Shown: in pieces, positions 25,450 through 33,660 of the stretch | Position numbering within the stretch: the first letter of the stretch is position 1 | How the letters are laid out: each line of letters opens with the position of its first letter | Source: UMGS1071 sp045638545 | GTDB lineage: Bacteria > Bacillota > Clostridia > Oscillospirales > Acutalibacteraceae | Length of the DNA stretch: 64,000 nucleotides | Direction of reading: 5' to 3' | Assembly: GCA_045638545.1 (NCBI GenBank) | Contig: JAZUBL010000055.1 | Coordinates: 1-64,000, forward strand | Made by a program: the position numbers and the translations under genes | Notes under the pieces: generated by a model | Told to the model about the DNA's origin: nothing | What the model saw: only the letters and a program-made list of their open reading frames with translations | Databases searched by the model: none

Positions 25450-25629
25450 ATGGCACAGCTGAAAATTACACTTGTTAAGAGTACAATTGGCAGTAAGAAA
25501 GACCAGATCGCTACTGCCCAGGCACTTGGTCTGAAGAAGATCGGCGACGTAACATTCCAGCCGGACAACGCTCAGACTAAGGGTAAGGTGGCTAAGATTA
25601 TCCACCTCATCGACGTTACAGAAGCGTAA
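25450..25629 (+). CDS. rpmD: 50S ribosomal protein L30
   Basis: L30, 59 residues. The protein begins MAQLKITLVKSTIGSKKDQ and continues ATAQALGLKKIGD, the classical L30 pattern. AGGGGGTAG precedes ATG 25450. Sits between rpsE and rplO as in the standard spc order. Confidence 0.96.
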   Translation: MAQLKITLVKSTIGSKKDQIATAQALGLKKIGDVTFQPDNAQTKGKVAKIIHLIDVTEA

Positions 25630-25646
25630 GAAGGAGGTGCGATATA

Positions 25647-26087
25647 ATGAAACTGCATGAATTGACTGCTGTTGAGGGCTCCACACAGGGCCGCAAGCGT
25701 ATCGGTAGAGGTCACGGTTCCGGCTGGGGCAAGACTTCCGGTAAGGGTCACAAGGGTCAGAAGGCAAGAGCTGGTAAGGGCTTCCGTCCAGGTTTTGAAG
25801 GCGGCCAGATGCCTCTCCAGAGACGTATTCCTAAGAGAGGTTTCAACAACATTTTCGCTAAGACAATCCTTACAGTAAATGTTGGTACACTCGAAGCTTT
25901 TGACAACGGCGCAGTTGTAGACATCAACGCACTGTATGAAGCTGGCATCATCAAGAAGCCATGCGACGGTGTTAAGATTCTGAGCAACGGCAATCTCACA
26001 AAGAACCTCACAGTGAAAGTAACTGCTTTCTCTGAGGCTGCAAAGGCAAAGATCGAAGCTGCTGGCGGAAAAGCAGAGGTGATCTGA
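25647..26087 (+). CDS. rplO: 50S ribosomal protein L15
   Basis: L15, 146 residues. RKRIGRGHGSGWGKTSGKGHKGQ (RIGRGHGSG), FEGGQMPLQRRIPKRGF (GGQMPLQRR) and the C-terminal KIEAAGGKAEVI are diagnostic. Its stop lies one base before the secY start codon. Confidence 0.97.
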   Translation: MKLHELTAVEGSTQGRKRIGRGHGSGWGKTSGKGHKGQKARAGKGFRPGFEGGQMPLQRRIPKRGFNNIFAKTILTVNVGTLEAFDNGAVVDINALYEAGIIKKPCDGVKILSNGNLTKNLTVKVTAFSEAAKAKIEAAGGKAEVI

Positions 26088-26088
26088 C

Positions 26089-27435
26089 TTGTTTAAAACA
26101 GTCGCGAACGCCTGGAAAACTCCAGAATTTCGAAAGAAGATTCTGTTCACACTGTTTGTCATCGTAATTTTTAGAATTGGTTCCGTTATTCCGGTTCCAT
26201 TTCTTGATACCACAGCACTCGCAGGTCTGATGAACGAGAGTGCTGCTGATGGTACAGCACTCGGATATCTGAACATGATGTCCGGTGGTGCTTTCGCTAG
26301 TGCAACACTGTTCGCACTTTCGATCACACCTTATATTAACGCATCCATCATTATGAACCTATTGTCTATCGCGATACCTCGACTAGAAAAGTTGGCGCGC
26401 GATGGCGGTGAGCAAGGTAAACGAGTTATTAACTTGATCACAAGGTGTCTCACGATTGCAATAGCAATCGGTTCTGGTACGGGTTATTATTTCTTCCTGG
26501 CCAACAGCGTTGACCCGGTAACTGGTAACCCGGTAACGATGTACAACAGTGGTGGAGCCCAGGTATTTTCCGCATTCGTAATCATCGGTGCATTCACAGC
26601 GGGTGGTATCCTGCTGATGTGGCTCGGTGAGCAGGTTAACAAGCGTGGTATTGGTAACGGTATCTCCATTATCCTCTTCGCAGGTATTGTGGCTAGAATG
26701 CCAACAATCATCATGCAGCTTGTTGACTACTTCAAGCAGGCAGCTGAATTCCCAAGCCTGTTTGGTCACTTCTTCATCCTGGCACCGGTATTCATCTTTA
26801 TCTTCTTCCTGCTCGTTTGGATCATCGTATTCATGAACGGCTCTGAGAGAAAGATTCCAGTTCAGTATGCAAAGAGAGTTGTTGGCAGAAAGCAGTATGG
26901 CGGCCAGAACACTCACATTCCGATCAAGATCGGTTCTACAGGTGTTATGCCAGTTATCTTTGCTTCTTCTCTGCTCTCTATCCCAAGCACCATTTACACA
27001 TTCATTGGCGGCGAAAACATGGAAGACGGTTTCTGGAAGGGCTTCTTCGAAGCATTCTCCTCTTCCGGTTGGCTGTACTGTGTAGTATACGCACTGCTTA
27101 TCTTCGTATTTGCATTCTTCTACATGACAGTTCAGTACAACCCACTTGAAATGGCTAACACTCTGAAGCAGCAGCACGGTACAATCCCAGGTATTCGTCC
27201 GGGCCGTCCAACAGCAGAGTTCATTTCCAAAGTGCTGTCTAAGCTGACATTCCTTGGTGCACTCTTCCTCGTAGGTATCTGCCTCCTCCCAATGATCTAC
27301 ACCGGTGCTACTGGCATGGGCGATCTGGGTATGGGTGGTACATCCATCATCATCCTCGTTGGTGTTGCACTGGAAACAGTAAAGCAGATCGAGTCTCAGA
27401 TGATGATGAGAAGCTACAAGGGTTTCCTGGATTAA
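26089..27435 (+). CDS. secY: Preprotein translocase subunit SecY
   Basis: Pore subunit of the SecYEG channel in the inner membrane, 448 residues with ten predicted transmembrane helices. SIAIPRLEKLARDGGEQGKR, GISIILFAGI and the loop RPGRPTAEFI are typical. Start is TTG 26089; its ribosome site AGAGGTGA lies in the end of rplO, implying coupling. Last gene of the spc-type section before adk. Confidence 0.97.
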   Translation: MFKTVANAWKTPEFRKKILFTLFVIVIFRIGSVIPVPFLDTTALAGLMNESAADGTALGYLNMMSGGAFASATLFALSITPYINASIIMNLLSIAIPRLEKLARDGGEQGKRVINLITRCLTIAIAIGSGTGYYFFLANSVDPVTGNPVTMYNSGGAQVFSAFVIIGAFTAGGILLMWLGEQVNKRGIGNGISIILFAGIVARMPTIIMQLVDYFKQAAEFPSLFGHFFILAPVFIFIFFLLVWIIVFMNGSERKIPVQYAKRVVGRKQYGGQNTHIPIKIGSTGVMPVIFASSLLSIPSTIYTFIGGENMEDGFWKGFFEAFSSSGWLYCVVYALLIFVFAFFYMTVQYNPLEMANTLKQQHGTIPGIRPGRPTAEFISKVLSKLTFLGALFLVGICLLPMIYTGATGMGDLGMGGTSIIILVGVALETVKQIESQMMMRSYKGFLD

Positions 27436-27471
27436 TCAATTTAACTTAAGATAGTAATCGGAGGTAACGAC

Positions 27472-28104
27472 ATGAACATCATACTTCTCGGCGCTCCTGG
27501 TGCCGGAAAAGGCACACAGGCCGCAGTAATCTGCGACTATCTTAAAATCCCAACAATTTCCACGGGTAATATTATCCGTGCAGCGCTGAAAAGCGGCACT
27601 GAAATGGGTCTTAAGGCTAAGTCTTTTATTGACAATGGCCAGCTGGTACCTGACGAAGTTGTAATCGGTATCATCAAAGAGAGACTGGCTGAGGACGACT
27701 GTGCAAACGGGTTCATCCTCGACGGTTTCCCAAGAACTATTCCTCAGGCCGAGGCTCTGGATAGCATGGGCGTACAGATCGATAAGGTTGTCGATATCGA
27801 TGTTTCCGACGAGGAAATCGTTCATCGCCTGTCCGGACGCCGTGTATGCGAAAGCTGCGGCGGCACTTTCCACCTTGACTACAACAAGCCAAAGGTTGAA
27901 GGTGTATGCGATGCTTGTGGCAGCACCCTTATTCAGCGCAAAGATGACAGTCCTGAAACTGTACAGCAGCGCCTGACTGTTTATCATGAACAGACAAAGC
28001 CTCTGGAGGATTACTACAGAGCACAGGGTAAGCTGTCTGTAGTTTCAGGAGAAGGGGAAATCGAGGAGATCACTCGATTGACCATTGCCGCTTTAGAGGG
28101 CTAA
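27472..28104 (+). CDS. adk: Adenylate kinase
   Basis: AMP + ATP to 2 ADP; 210 residues. P-loop GAPGAGKGTQA near residue 7, DGFPRT near 84, and a zinc-binding LID with CESCGG and CDACGS (about 126-150), the Gram-positive form. TAATCGGAGG precedes the ATG. Confidence 0.97.
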   Translation: MNIILLGAPGAGKGTQAAVICDYLKIPTISTGNIIRAALKSGTEMGLKAKSFIDNGQLVPDEVVIGIIKERLAEDDCANGFILDGFPRTIPQAEALDSMGVQIDKVVDIDVSDEEIVHRLSGRRVCESCGGTFHLDYNKPKVEGVCDACGSTLIQRKDDSPETVQQRLTVYHEQTKPLEDYYRAQGKLSVVSGEGEIEEITRLTIAALEG

Positions 28105-28108
28105 GCTT

Positions 28109-28861
28109 ATGGTTGTGTTAAAGACTTCAAGGGAGCTCTCAGCAATGAGAGAAGCCTGTAAGATCTCTGCACGAGCATTAAAGCTGGCGGGTGAGGCAGT
28201 GGAACCGGGCGTCTCCACGATGGAGATAGACCGGATTGTACGGAAGTACATTGAGGGTGAAGGCGCTAAGCCTTCATTTCTCGGATATGGCGGCTTCCCC
28301 GCAAGCGCCTGTATTTCGGTAAATGATGTAGTCATCCACGGCATACCCCATAAGAGCATTAAACTGAAGGAAGGCGACATCGTCAGCATTGATGTTGGCG
28401 CATACTTCGGTGGGTTCCACGGAGACAACGCATGGACCTTTGCCTGCGGTGACGTAAGCAAAGAAGCCCAGGCTCTTATGGACGCAACACGCGAATCCCT
28501 GTACGAGGGCATAGCTGCAGCGCAGCCAGGCAATCGTGTGGGCGATATTGGAAGCGCGGTCCAAAGGTATGTTGAGGCGCGCGGCTACTCGGTGGTACGA
28601 GATTTCGTCGGCCACGGAGTAGGTGCGGAGCTGCATGAAGATCCAAGTATCCCAAATTATGGCACACCCGGCAGAGGTGTGCGCCTGTTGCCAGGAATGA
28701 CAATCGCCATCGAACCAATGGTCAATGCCGGTGTTCACACTGTGCAGACCTTGTCTGATGGGTGGACCGTCAAAACAACTGACGGTAAGCTTTCAGCACA
28801 TTTTGAGCATTCTGTGGCCATTACCCCAGACGGCCCGGTAATCTTAACATTGCCGGATTAA
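28109..28861 (+). CDS. map: Methionine aminopeptidase, type I
   Basis: Removes the initiator Met; 250 residues. The pita-bread metal ligands are visible in DVGAYFGGFHGDNAWTF (two Asp), GHGVGAELHEDPSIPNYG (His), AIEPM (Glu) and the terminal FEHSVAIT (Glu). It starts 4 nt after adk. Confidence 0.96.
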   Translation: MVVLKTSRELSAMREACKISARALKLAGEAVEPGVSTMEIDRIVRKYIEGEGAKPSFLGYGGFPASACISVNDVVIHGIPHKSIKLKEGDIVSIDVGAYFGGFHGDNAWTFACGDVSKEAQALMDATRESLYEGIAAAQPGNRVGDIGSAVQRYVEARGYSVVRDFVGHGVGAELHEDPSIPNYGTPGRGVRLLPGMTIAIEPMVNAGVHTVQTLSDGWTVKTTDGKLSAHFEHSVAITPDGPVILTLPD

Positions 28862-28872
28862 GAGGTGGGTTA

Positions 28873-29118
28873 ATGAAATATATTAGAGGGCTCGTAGTCC
28901 GGTCTATGGCGGGACACGACCAGGGTGGATTCTTTACAGTGCTTTCCGCAGATGAAAAATTTGCAGTGATCTGTGACGGTAAACGCCGCAGTCTGGAAAA
29001 GCCGAAACGAAAGAAAAAGATCCATCTGGCTGTCACAACAACCGTGTTGCCGGACAGTTCGATGAAAACCAATCGTGAAATTCGAAGCGCACTAAGCCGC
29101 TTCCAACAACACAATTAG
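28873..29118 (+). CDS. KOW-domain RNA-binding protein
   Basis: An 81-residue basic protein with an L14e/KOW-like N-terminal half (RGLVVRSMAGHDQGGFFTVL) and a lysine-rich linker KPKRKKKIH. Proteins like this sit between map and infA in many Clostridia; the function is unknown, RNA or ribosome binding is inferred from the fold and context. AGAGGTGGG precedes ATG 28873. Confidence 0.85.
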   Translation: MKYIRGLVVRSMAGHDQGGFFTVLSADEKFAVICDGKRRSLEKPKRKKKIHLAVTTTVLPDSSMKTNREIRSALSRFQQHN

Positions 29119-29134
29119 GGGAGGTTATTCTGAA

Positions 29135-29353
29135 ATGTCTAAACAGGACGTAATTGAATTAGAGGGTACCGTTAAAGAAGCTCTCCCAAACGCAATGTTC
29201 CAGGTAGAGCTTCCAAATGGCCATACGATCCTGGCCCACATTTCCGGTAAGCTGCGTATGAACTTCATTCGCATCCTGCCGGGCGATAAGGTTACTGTGG
29301 AAATGTCTCCATATGACCTTACACGCGGCCGAATCACATGGCGTTCTAAGTAA
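29135..29353 (+). CDS. infA: Translation initiation factor IF-1
   Basis: OB-fold factor occupying the 30S A-site during initiation; 72 residues. DVIELEGTVKEALPNAMF, GKLRMNFIRILPGD and SPYDLTRGRITWR are the complete family signature. Confidence 0.98.
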   Translation: MSKQDVIELEGTVKEALPNAMFQVELPNGHTILAHISGKLRMNFIRILPGDKVTVEMSPYDLTRGRITWRSK

Positions 29354-29399
29354 GAGTAATTAATCGTGACTATTTAGTGATAAAGGGAGGGTTCATATC

Positions 29400-29513
29400 A
29401 TGAAAGTCAGACCTTCTGTAAAGAAAATTTGCGAAAAGTGCAAAGTAATCAAGCGCAAGGGTAAAATCATGGTTATCTGTGAAAACCCGAAACACAAGCA
29501 GCGCCAGGGTTAA
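29400..29513 (+). CDS. rpmJ: 50S ribosomal protein L36
   Basis: L36, 37 residues: MKVRPSVKKICEKCKVIKRK with a zinc knuckle CEKC...C...H, so the zinc-binding (C+) form. AAAGGGAGGG precedes the ATG at 29400. Confidence 0.97.
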   Translation: MKVRPSVKKICEKCKVIKRKGKIMVICENPKHKQRQG

Positions 29514-29547
29514 TGGCGCAACCTAATTTAACGGAGGTGCAAATTTA

Positions 29548-29916
29548 ATGGCGCGTATTGCTGGTATCGATTTACCAAGAGACAAGCGTATTGAGATCGG
29601 TCTTACCTACATCTACGGTATTGGTCTGAAGTCTGCAAAGGACATCATTGCAGCTACAGGCATCAACCCAGATACAAGAGTTAGAGATCTGTCTGATGAG
29701 GACGCTTCTAAACTGAGAGAATATATTGAAAAGAACTACCGCGTAGAAGGTGACCTGAGAAGAGACATCGCATTTGACATCAAGAGACTCATCGAGATTC
29801 AGTGCTACCGTGGTATCCGCCATCGTAAGGGCCTGCCTGTAAGAGGTCAGCGCTCCAAGACCAATGCTAGAACACGCAAGGGTCCTAAGAAGACAATGGC
29901 GAACAAGAAGAAATAA
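29548..29916 (+). CDS. rpsM: 30S ribosomal protein S13
   Basis: S13, 122 residues, contacts P-site tRNA and S19. MARIAGIDLPRDKRIEIGLTY (cited: MARIAGIDLPRDKR) and the tail RGQRSKTNARTRKGPKKT are diagnostic. First gene of the alpha-operon section. Confidence 0.97.
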   Translation: MARIAGIDLPRDKRIEIGLTYIYGIGLKSAKDIIAATGINPDTRVRDLSDEDASKLREYIEKNYRVEGDLRRDIAFDIKRLIEIQCYRGIRHRKGLPVRGQRSKTNARTRKGPKKTMANKKK

Positions 29917-29933
29917 GCAGGAGGGAACGAAAG

Positions 29934-30338
29934 ATGGCAGCACAAAAGGGCGGTAAGAAGACCGCAGTTCGTAGACGCCGCGAGCGCAAGAATATTGAGC
30001 GCGGCGCTGCACACATCCAGTCCACCTTTAACAATACAATTGTTACCATTACAGACGTTCAGGGCAACGCTATTTCCTGGGCTAGTTCCGGTGAACTCGG
30101 CTTCAGAGGTTCCAGAAAGTCCACACCATTCGCAGCACAGACAGCTGCTGAGACAGCAGCAAAGGTTGCTGTTGAGCATGGTATGAAGACTGTTGAAGTT
30201 TTCGTTAAGGGTCCTGGTGCAGGCCGTGAGGCAGCAATCAGAGCTCTGCAGGGTGCAGGTCTGGAAGTTAGCATGATTAAAGACGTTACCCCGATCCCAC
30301 ACAACGGATGCCGTCCTCCAAAGAGAAGACGCGTATAG
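29934..30338 (+). CDS. rpsK: 30S ribosomal protein S11
   Basis: S11, 134 residues, platform protein. HIQSTFNNTIVTITDVQGN, GPGAGREAAIRAL and the ending PHNGCRPPKRRRV are diagnostic. Confidence 0.98.
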   Translation: MAAQKGGKKTAVRRRRERKNIERGAAHIQSTFNNTIVTITDVQGNAISWASSGELGFRGSRKSTPFAAQTAAETAAKVAVEHGMKTVEVFVKGPGAGREAAIRALQGAGLEVSMIKDVTPIPHNGCRPPKRRRV

Positions 30339-30375
30339 TTTTTGATAACAATAACCCAAAGGAGGAAGGTTACGA

Positions 30376-30969
30376 ATGGCAAAGAATAGTCAGCCAGTGC
30401 TTAAAAGATGTAAGACTCTTGGCATCGACCCAACAACAATGGGCGTAAACAAGACAACTAACAGAAATCCTAAGCAGGGCAGAAGAAAGCAGTCCGAGTA
30501 CGGTCTGCAGCTGAATGAAAAGCAGAAGGCTAAGTTTATTTACGGTGTACTCGAGAAGCAGTTCAGAAAGTACTACGTAATGGCTACAAAGCAGGAAGGT
30601 GTTACAGGTGAAAACCTGCTCCAGATCCTGGAAAGCAGACTGGACAACGTTGTTTACAGACTCGGTTTTGCTAACACAAGAAGAGAAGCAAGACAGATGG
30701 TAAACCACGGCCACATTACAATTGACGGCGCAAGAGTAGACATTCCGTCTTACCTCGTAAAGCCAGGTCAGGTTGTTTCCATTAAGGAAAAGAGCCGCAA
30801 CTCTGTAAGAGTGAAGGAAGTTCTCGAGCAGAACGCTCAGACTCCAGTTCCAGCATGGCTCGACCTCGACAGAAACACACTTCAGGGCAAGGTTGTATCC
30901 CTGTCCTCCAGAGAAGATATCGACTACGATATCAACGAAACTCTGATCGTTGAGCTGTACTCCAAGTAA
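30376..30969 (+). CDS. rpsD: 30S ribosomal protein S4
   Basis: S4, 197 residues, assembly initiator with an S4 RNA-binding domain (LDNVVYRLGFANTRREARQMV, cited in part as RLGFANTRREAR). It lacks the N-terminal four-cysteine zinc site: the start reads MAKNSQPVLKRCKTLGIDP, i.e. the C- form. Confidence 0.97.
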   Translation: MAKNSQPVLKRCKTLGIDPTTMGVNKTTNRNPKQGRRKQSEYGLQLNEKQKAKFIYGVLEKQFRKYYVMATKQEGVTGENLLQILESRLDNVVYRLGFANTRREARQMVNHGHITIDGARVDIPSYLVKPGQVVSIKEKSRNSVRVKEVLEQNAQTPVPAWLDLDRNTLQGKVVSLSSREDIDYDINETLIVELYSK

Positions 30970-31067
30970 TGCTGCACCTAGCCTGCCTGGTGCGGGTCAA
31001 GTTGTATGCATAATGTACATCGCGGCAATTTATTTGCCGACAGTGTGTTTGAAGGAGGTTCGCAAGA

Positions 31068-32030
31068 ATGATTGAGATAGAGAGACCAAAGATTGAAACG
31101 GAAACATTGTCTGAAGATGGTACCTATGGCTGTTTTGTCGTAGAGCCGCTTGAGCGTGGATTCGGTACAACACTGGGCAACAGCCTCAGAAGAGTACTGC
31201 TTTCTTCCCTGCCGGGCGTAGCACCAACTTCTATCAAGATTGACGGTGTTGTTCATGAGTTCTCCACAGTTCCAGGAGTTAAAGAAGACGTTACTGAAAT
31301 TGTGCTGAACATCAAGGGCCTGATCGCAAGTCTGCACTGCGACGGACCAAAAACTGTGGAAATTGCAGCAGAAGGTCCTTGCGTTGTAACTGCTGGCTCT
31401 ATTAAGTGCGACAGCGAAGTTGAAATTCTGAACCCAGATATGCACATTGCTACTCTGAGCGATGGCGCAAAGCTGAACATGGAAATTACCCTTGATCGCG
31501 GCCGCGGCTATATCTCCGCAGAGCGCAACAAGGCAGCGATGACAGCAAACTCCACCATTGCAATTGGTGTGCTGCCAATCGACTCCATCTATACACCGGT
31601 TCTGAAGGTTAACTACAATGTTGAACCAACTCGTGTTGGCCAGAGCATCGACTACGATAAGCTCAGCCTCGAGGTTTGGACCAATGGTATTATCACAGCG
31701 CAGGAAGCAGTTTCCCTGGCTGCTAAAATCCTTACTGAGCACCTGAACCTCTTTGTAGATCTGTCTGACGCAGGCAGCTCCACAGAGATCATGGTGGAAA
31801 AGGATGATAATGGCAAGGAAAAGGCACTGGAGATGACAATTGAAGAGTTGGATCTTTCTGTTCGTTCTTTCAATTGCCTCAAACGTGCAGGAATCAATAC
31901 AGTTGAGGATCTCGTAAGCAAGACCGAAGAGGAAATGATGAAGGTCCGCAACCTGGGACGTAAGTCCTTAGAGGAAGTCATCTGGAAGCTGGCTTCCCTC
32001 GGCTTTAACCTTCACAAGGAAGACGAATAA
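31068..32030 (+). CDS. rpoA: RNA polymerase alpha subunit
   Basis: 320 residues. N-terminal dimerisation domain with GFGTTLGNSLRRVLLSSLPG near residue 35 and C-terminal DNA/activator-binding domain with LDLSVRSFNCLKRAGINTV and RNLGRKSLEEV. GAAGGAGG precedes the ATG. The 98-nt gap after rpsD contains two small hairpins (GCACC/GGTGC at 30973-30990 and CGGCAA/TTGCCG near 31022-31039), unusual inside this compact cluster. Confidence 0.98.
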   Translation: MIEIERPKIETETLSEDGTYGCFVVEPLERGFGTTLGNSLRRVLLSSLPGVAPTSIKIDGVVHEFSTVPGVKEDVTEIVLNIKGLIASLHCDGPKTVEIAAEGPCVVTAGSIKCDSEVEILNPDMHIATLSDGAKLNMEITLDRGRGYISAERNKAAMTANSTIAIGVLPIDSIYTPVLKVNYNVEPTRVGQSIDYDKLSLEVWTNGIITAQEAVSLAAKILTEHLNLFVDLSDAGSSTEIMVEKDDNGKEKALEMTIEELDLSVRSFNCLKRAGINTVEDLVSKTEEEMMKVRNLGRKSLEEVIWKLASLGFNLHKEDE

Positions 32031-32069
32031 TTCCTTGAGGAAGCAAACTAGGTAAAGGAGTGATATACG

Positions 32070-32411
32070 ATGGCAAGAACAAGAAAGCTCGGTAGAGCAA
32101 CTAGCCACAGAACAGCTATGCTCAGAGCAATGGTTACATTTTTGCTGGAGAACGGCAAGATCGAAACAACAGTAACTCGTGCAAAAGAAGTGCAGTCCTT
32201 GACAGAGAAAATGATCACCATCGCTAAGGAAAATACTCTCCACAACAAGCGTATGGTTATGGCTTTCGTAACAAAGGAAGACGTTACACACAAGTTGTTT
32301 GGTGAAATTGCTCCAAAGTATGCAGCACGTAACGGTGGTTACACACGTATCGCTAAGCTCGGTCCAAGACGCGGCGACGGTGCAGAAATGGCTATCATCG
32401 AACTCATCTAA
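32070..32411 (+). CDS. rplQ: 50S ribosomal protein L17
   Basis: L17, 113 residues. KLGRATSHRTAMLRAMVTFLL and the end GDGAEMAIIELI are diagnostic (first cited in part: GRATSHRTAMLR). Last gene of the ribosomal supercluster, closed by a terminator. Confidence 0.97.
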   Translation: MARTRKLGRATSHRTAMLRAMVTFLLENGKIETTVTRAKEVQSLTEKMITIAKENTLHNKRMVMAFVTKEDVTHKLFGEIAPKYAARNGGYTRIAKLGPRRGDGAEMAIIELI

Positions 32412-32432
32412 GTTCGATCCCATATATAACAA

Positions 32433-32465
32433 AAGCCCCCTCGGTTATGCCGGGTGGGCTTTTTC
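32433..32465 (+). terminator. Terminator of the ribosomal supercluster
   Basis: Stem 32433-32444 with 32450-32461 (one mismatch, one G-U), loop TTATG-like, then TTTTTTCT. Confidence 0.8.
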
Positions 32466-32510
32466 TATGCATTTCTTTGTGTTATAATGTAAGTAAAGAG
32501 GGTGAGTTGC

Positions 32511-33101
32511 ATGATCAAGCGAATTCGATTCGATGAATATCAGGATTTTAATTTTGAAAATATGAAGCCATGTCCGAAAGGAGAGCTTGATTATCTGAAT
32601 ATTGTAGACTATCATAAGTTTATCCAATACGCTTGTGAGACCTGTGATACGTTTTGTCTCAGCGATAATTCAGAATATCTGATGGGACTTGATTGCGTGG
32701 ACAAAGATGCCAAGCAGCAGTATCACGCGGTGCTACAAAATCTGGAACCATATTTGGTGAGAAAAGAATATATTTGTGATAGACAGTCAACGTATACAGG
32801 CACCTGTTATCTGAATACTCATATTTGTCATTACAAATGTTGTCCGGAAACAGAAACCATCTTACTGGAGAAAAATAGTGTGTTTGATTGGTCATTTGAA
32901 GTCGGTTCTCCAGAGGAACTGTGTTTCTTCCGAGAAGAAAATGTTTGGTATTACTGCATTACCCATGAGGAGCATGATGGTTTATTAAACTATACGCAGG
33001 CAGATATTGATGTATTAGATGGTGACGGCATTATGGAATATAATTGGCTTTTTGATGATTATGCTGAAATGGAGGTCTCTGATGAAAAAGCTGCAGACTA
33101 A
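32511..33101 (+). CDS. Unrecognised cysteine-rich protein, paralogue A
   Basis: 196 residues, acidic, no signal peptide or membrane segment, function not recognised. Notable are the cysteine-rich stretches CETCDTFCL (about 44-52) and CYLNTHICHYKCC (about 103-115), then SVFDWSF and a block PEELCFFREENVWYYCITHE. The same order of motifs recurs in the next gene, so the two are paralogues. ATG 32511 follows GAGGGTGAG; -10 TATAAT at 32483. The codon choice is more AT-rich than the ribosomal genes before it. Inference: cytosolic single-domain pairs of this kind often turn out to be immunity proteins, but no toxin is adjacent. Confidence 0.7.
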   Translation: MIKRIRFDEYQDFNFENMKPCPKGELDYLNIVDYHKFIQYACETCDTFCLSDNSEYLMGLDCVDKDAKQQYHAVLQNLEPYLVRKEYICDRQSTYTGTCYLNTHICHYKCCPETETILLEKNSVFDWSFEVGSPEELCFFREENVWYYCITHEEHDGLLNYTQADIDVLDGDGIMEYNWLFDDYAEMEVSDEKAAD

Positions 33102-33594
33102 ATATGAAAAGTTTATCCACTACGCAATATCCACATGTACTTCGTTTAGTCTGAATCATGTAATTGACCACTTTGAGGATCTGGTCGGTGAGCCAAAGGG
33201 CAGATATGCTGGCATTCTCCGTGATCTTGAACCATATCTGATTAAAACAGTTGAACTAGGTGATGATTGGTCACCTTATACCGGCACTAATTATCCGAAT
33301 GCTGATATTCACTATTATCGCTGCTGTTATGCTACGGAAATGATTCTCCGCCGCTGTCAGAGTGTGTTTGACTGGTGCTACCATAATGACTTACCGGATG
33401 AACTCTGTTTTCATCGCGGAAAGAGTAATTGGTATTACTGTGTTGCTCACGAGAATGAAGACCGTTTTAATTTTATGACCAAAGAAGATATTGAGTTTTT
33501 TAAAGAAGCGAAAATAGATATTTATCATTGGGAAAAGAGTCGATATAATCCCGTAGATAACTGGACAGTTTCCTGGGATTCCTACATTAAATAA
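33082..33594 (+). CDS. Unrecognised protein, paralogue B
   Basis: 170 residues. Shared with paralogue A, in order: KFI.YA..TC..F near residue 9, LRDLEPYL near 49, the YTGT/N-Y...DIHYY.CC..TE block, SVFDW, and P-ELCF.R...WYYC.AHE. Starts at ATG 33082 after TGGAGG, inside the last 20 nt of paralogue A, so the pair is translationally coupled. The N-terminal extension seen in an open frame back to 33019 overlaps gene A and has no ribosome site. Function unknown. Confidence 0.7.
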   Translation: MKKLQTKYEKFIHYAISTCTSFSLNHVIDHFEDLVGEPKGRYAGILRDLEPYLIKTVELGDDWSPYTGTNYPNADIHYYRCCYATEMILRRCQSVFDWCYHNDLPDELCFHRGKSNWYYCVAHENEDRFNFMTKEDIEFFKEAKIDIYHWEKSRYNPVDNWTVSWDSYIK

Positions 33595-33600
33595 GCGCAA

Positions 33601-33638
33601 AAAAGGAACCGGCAGATTACTCTGTCGGTTCCTTTTTT
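33601..33638. terminator. Bidirectional terminator between the paralogue pair and serA
   Basis: 12-bp stem (GGAACCGGCAGA / TCTGTCGGTTCC with G-U pairs) flanked by an A-run and a T-run. Confidence 0.85.
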
Positions 33639-33660
33639 ATGTTTATGTTATGGTGTTATC

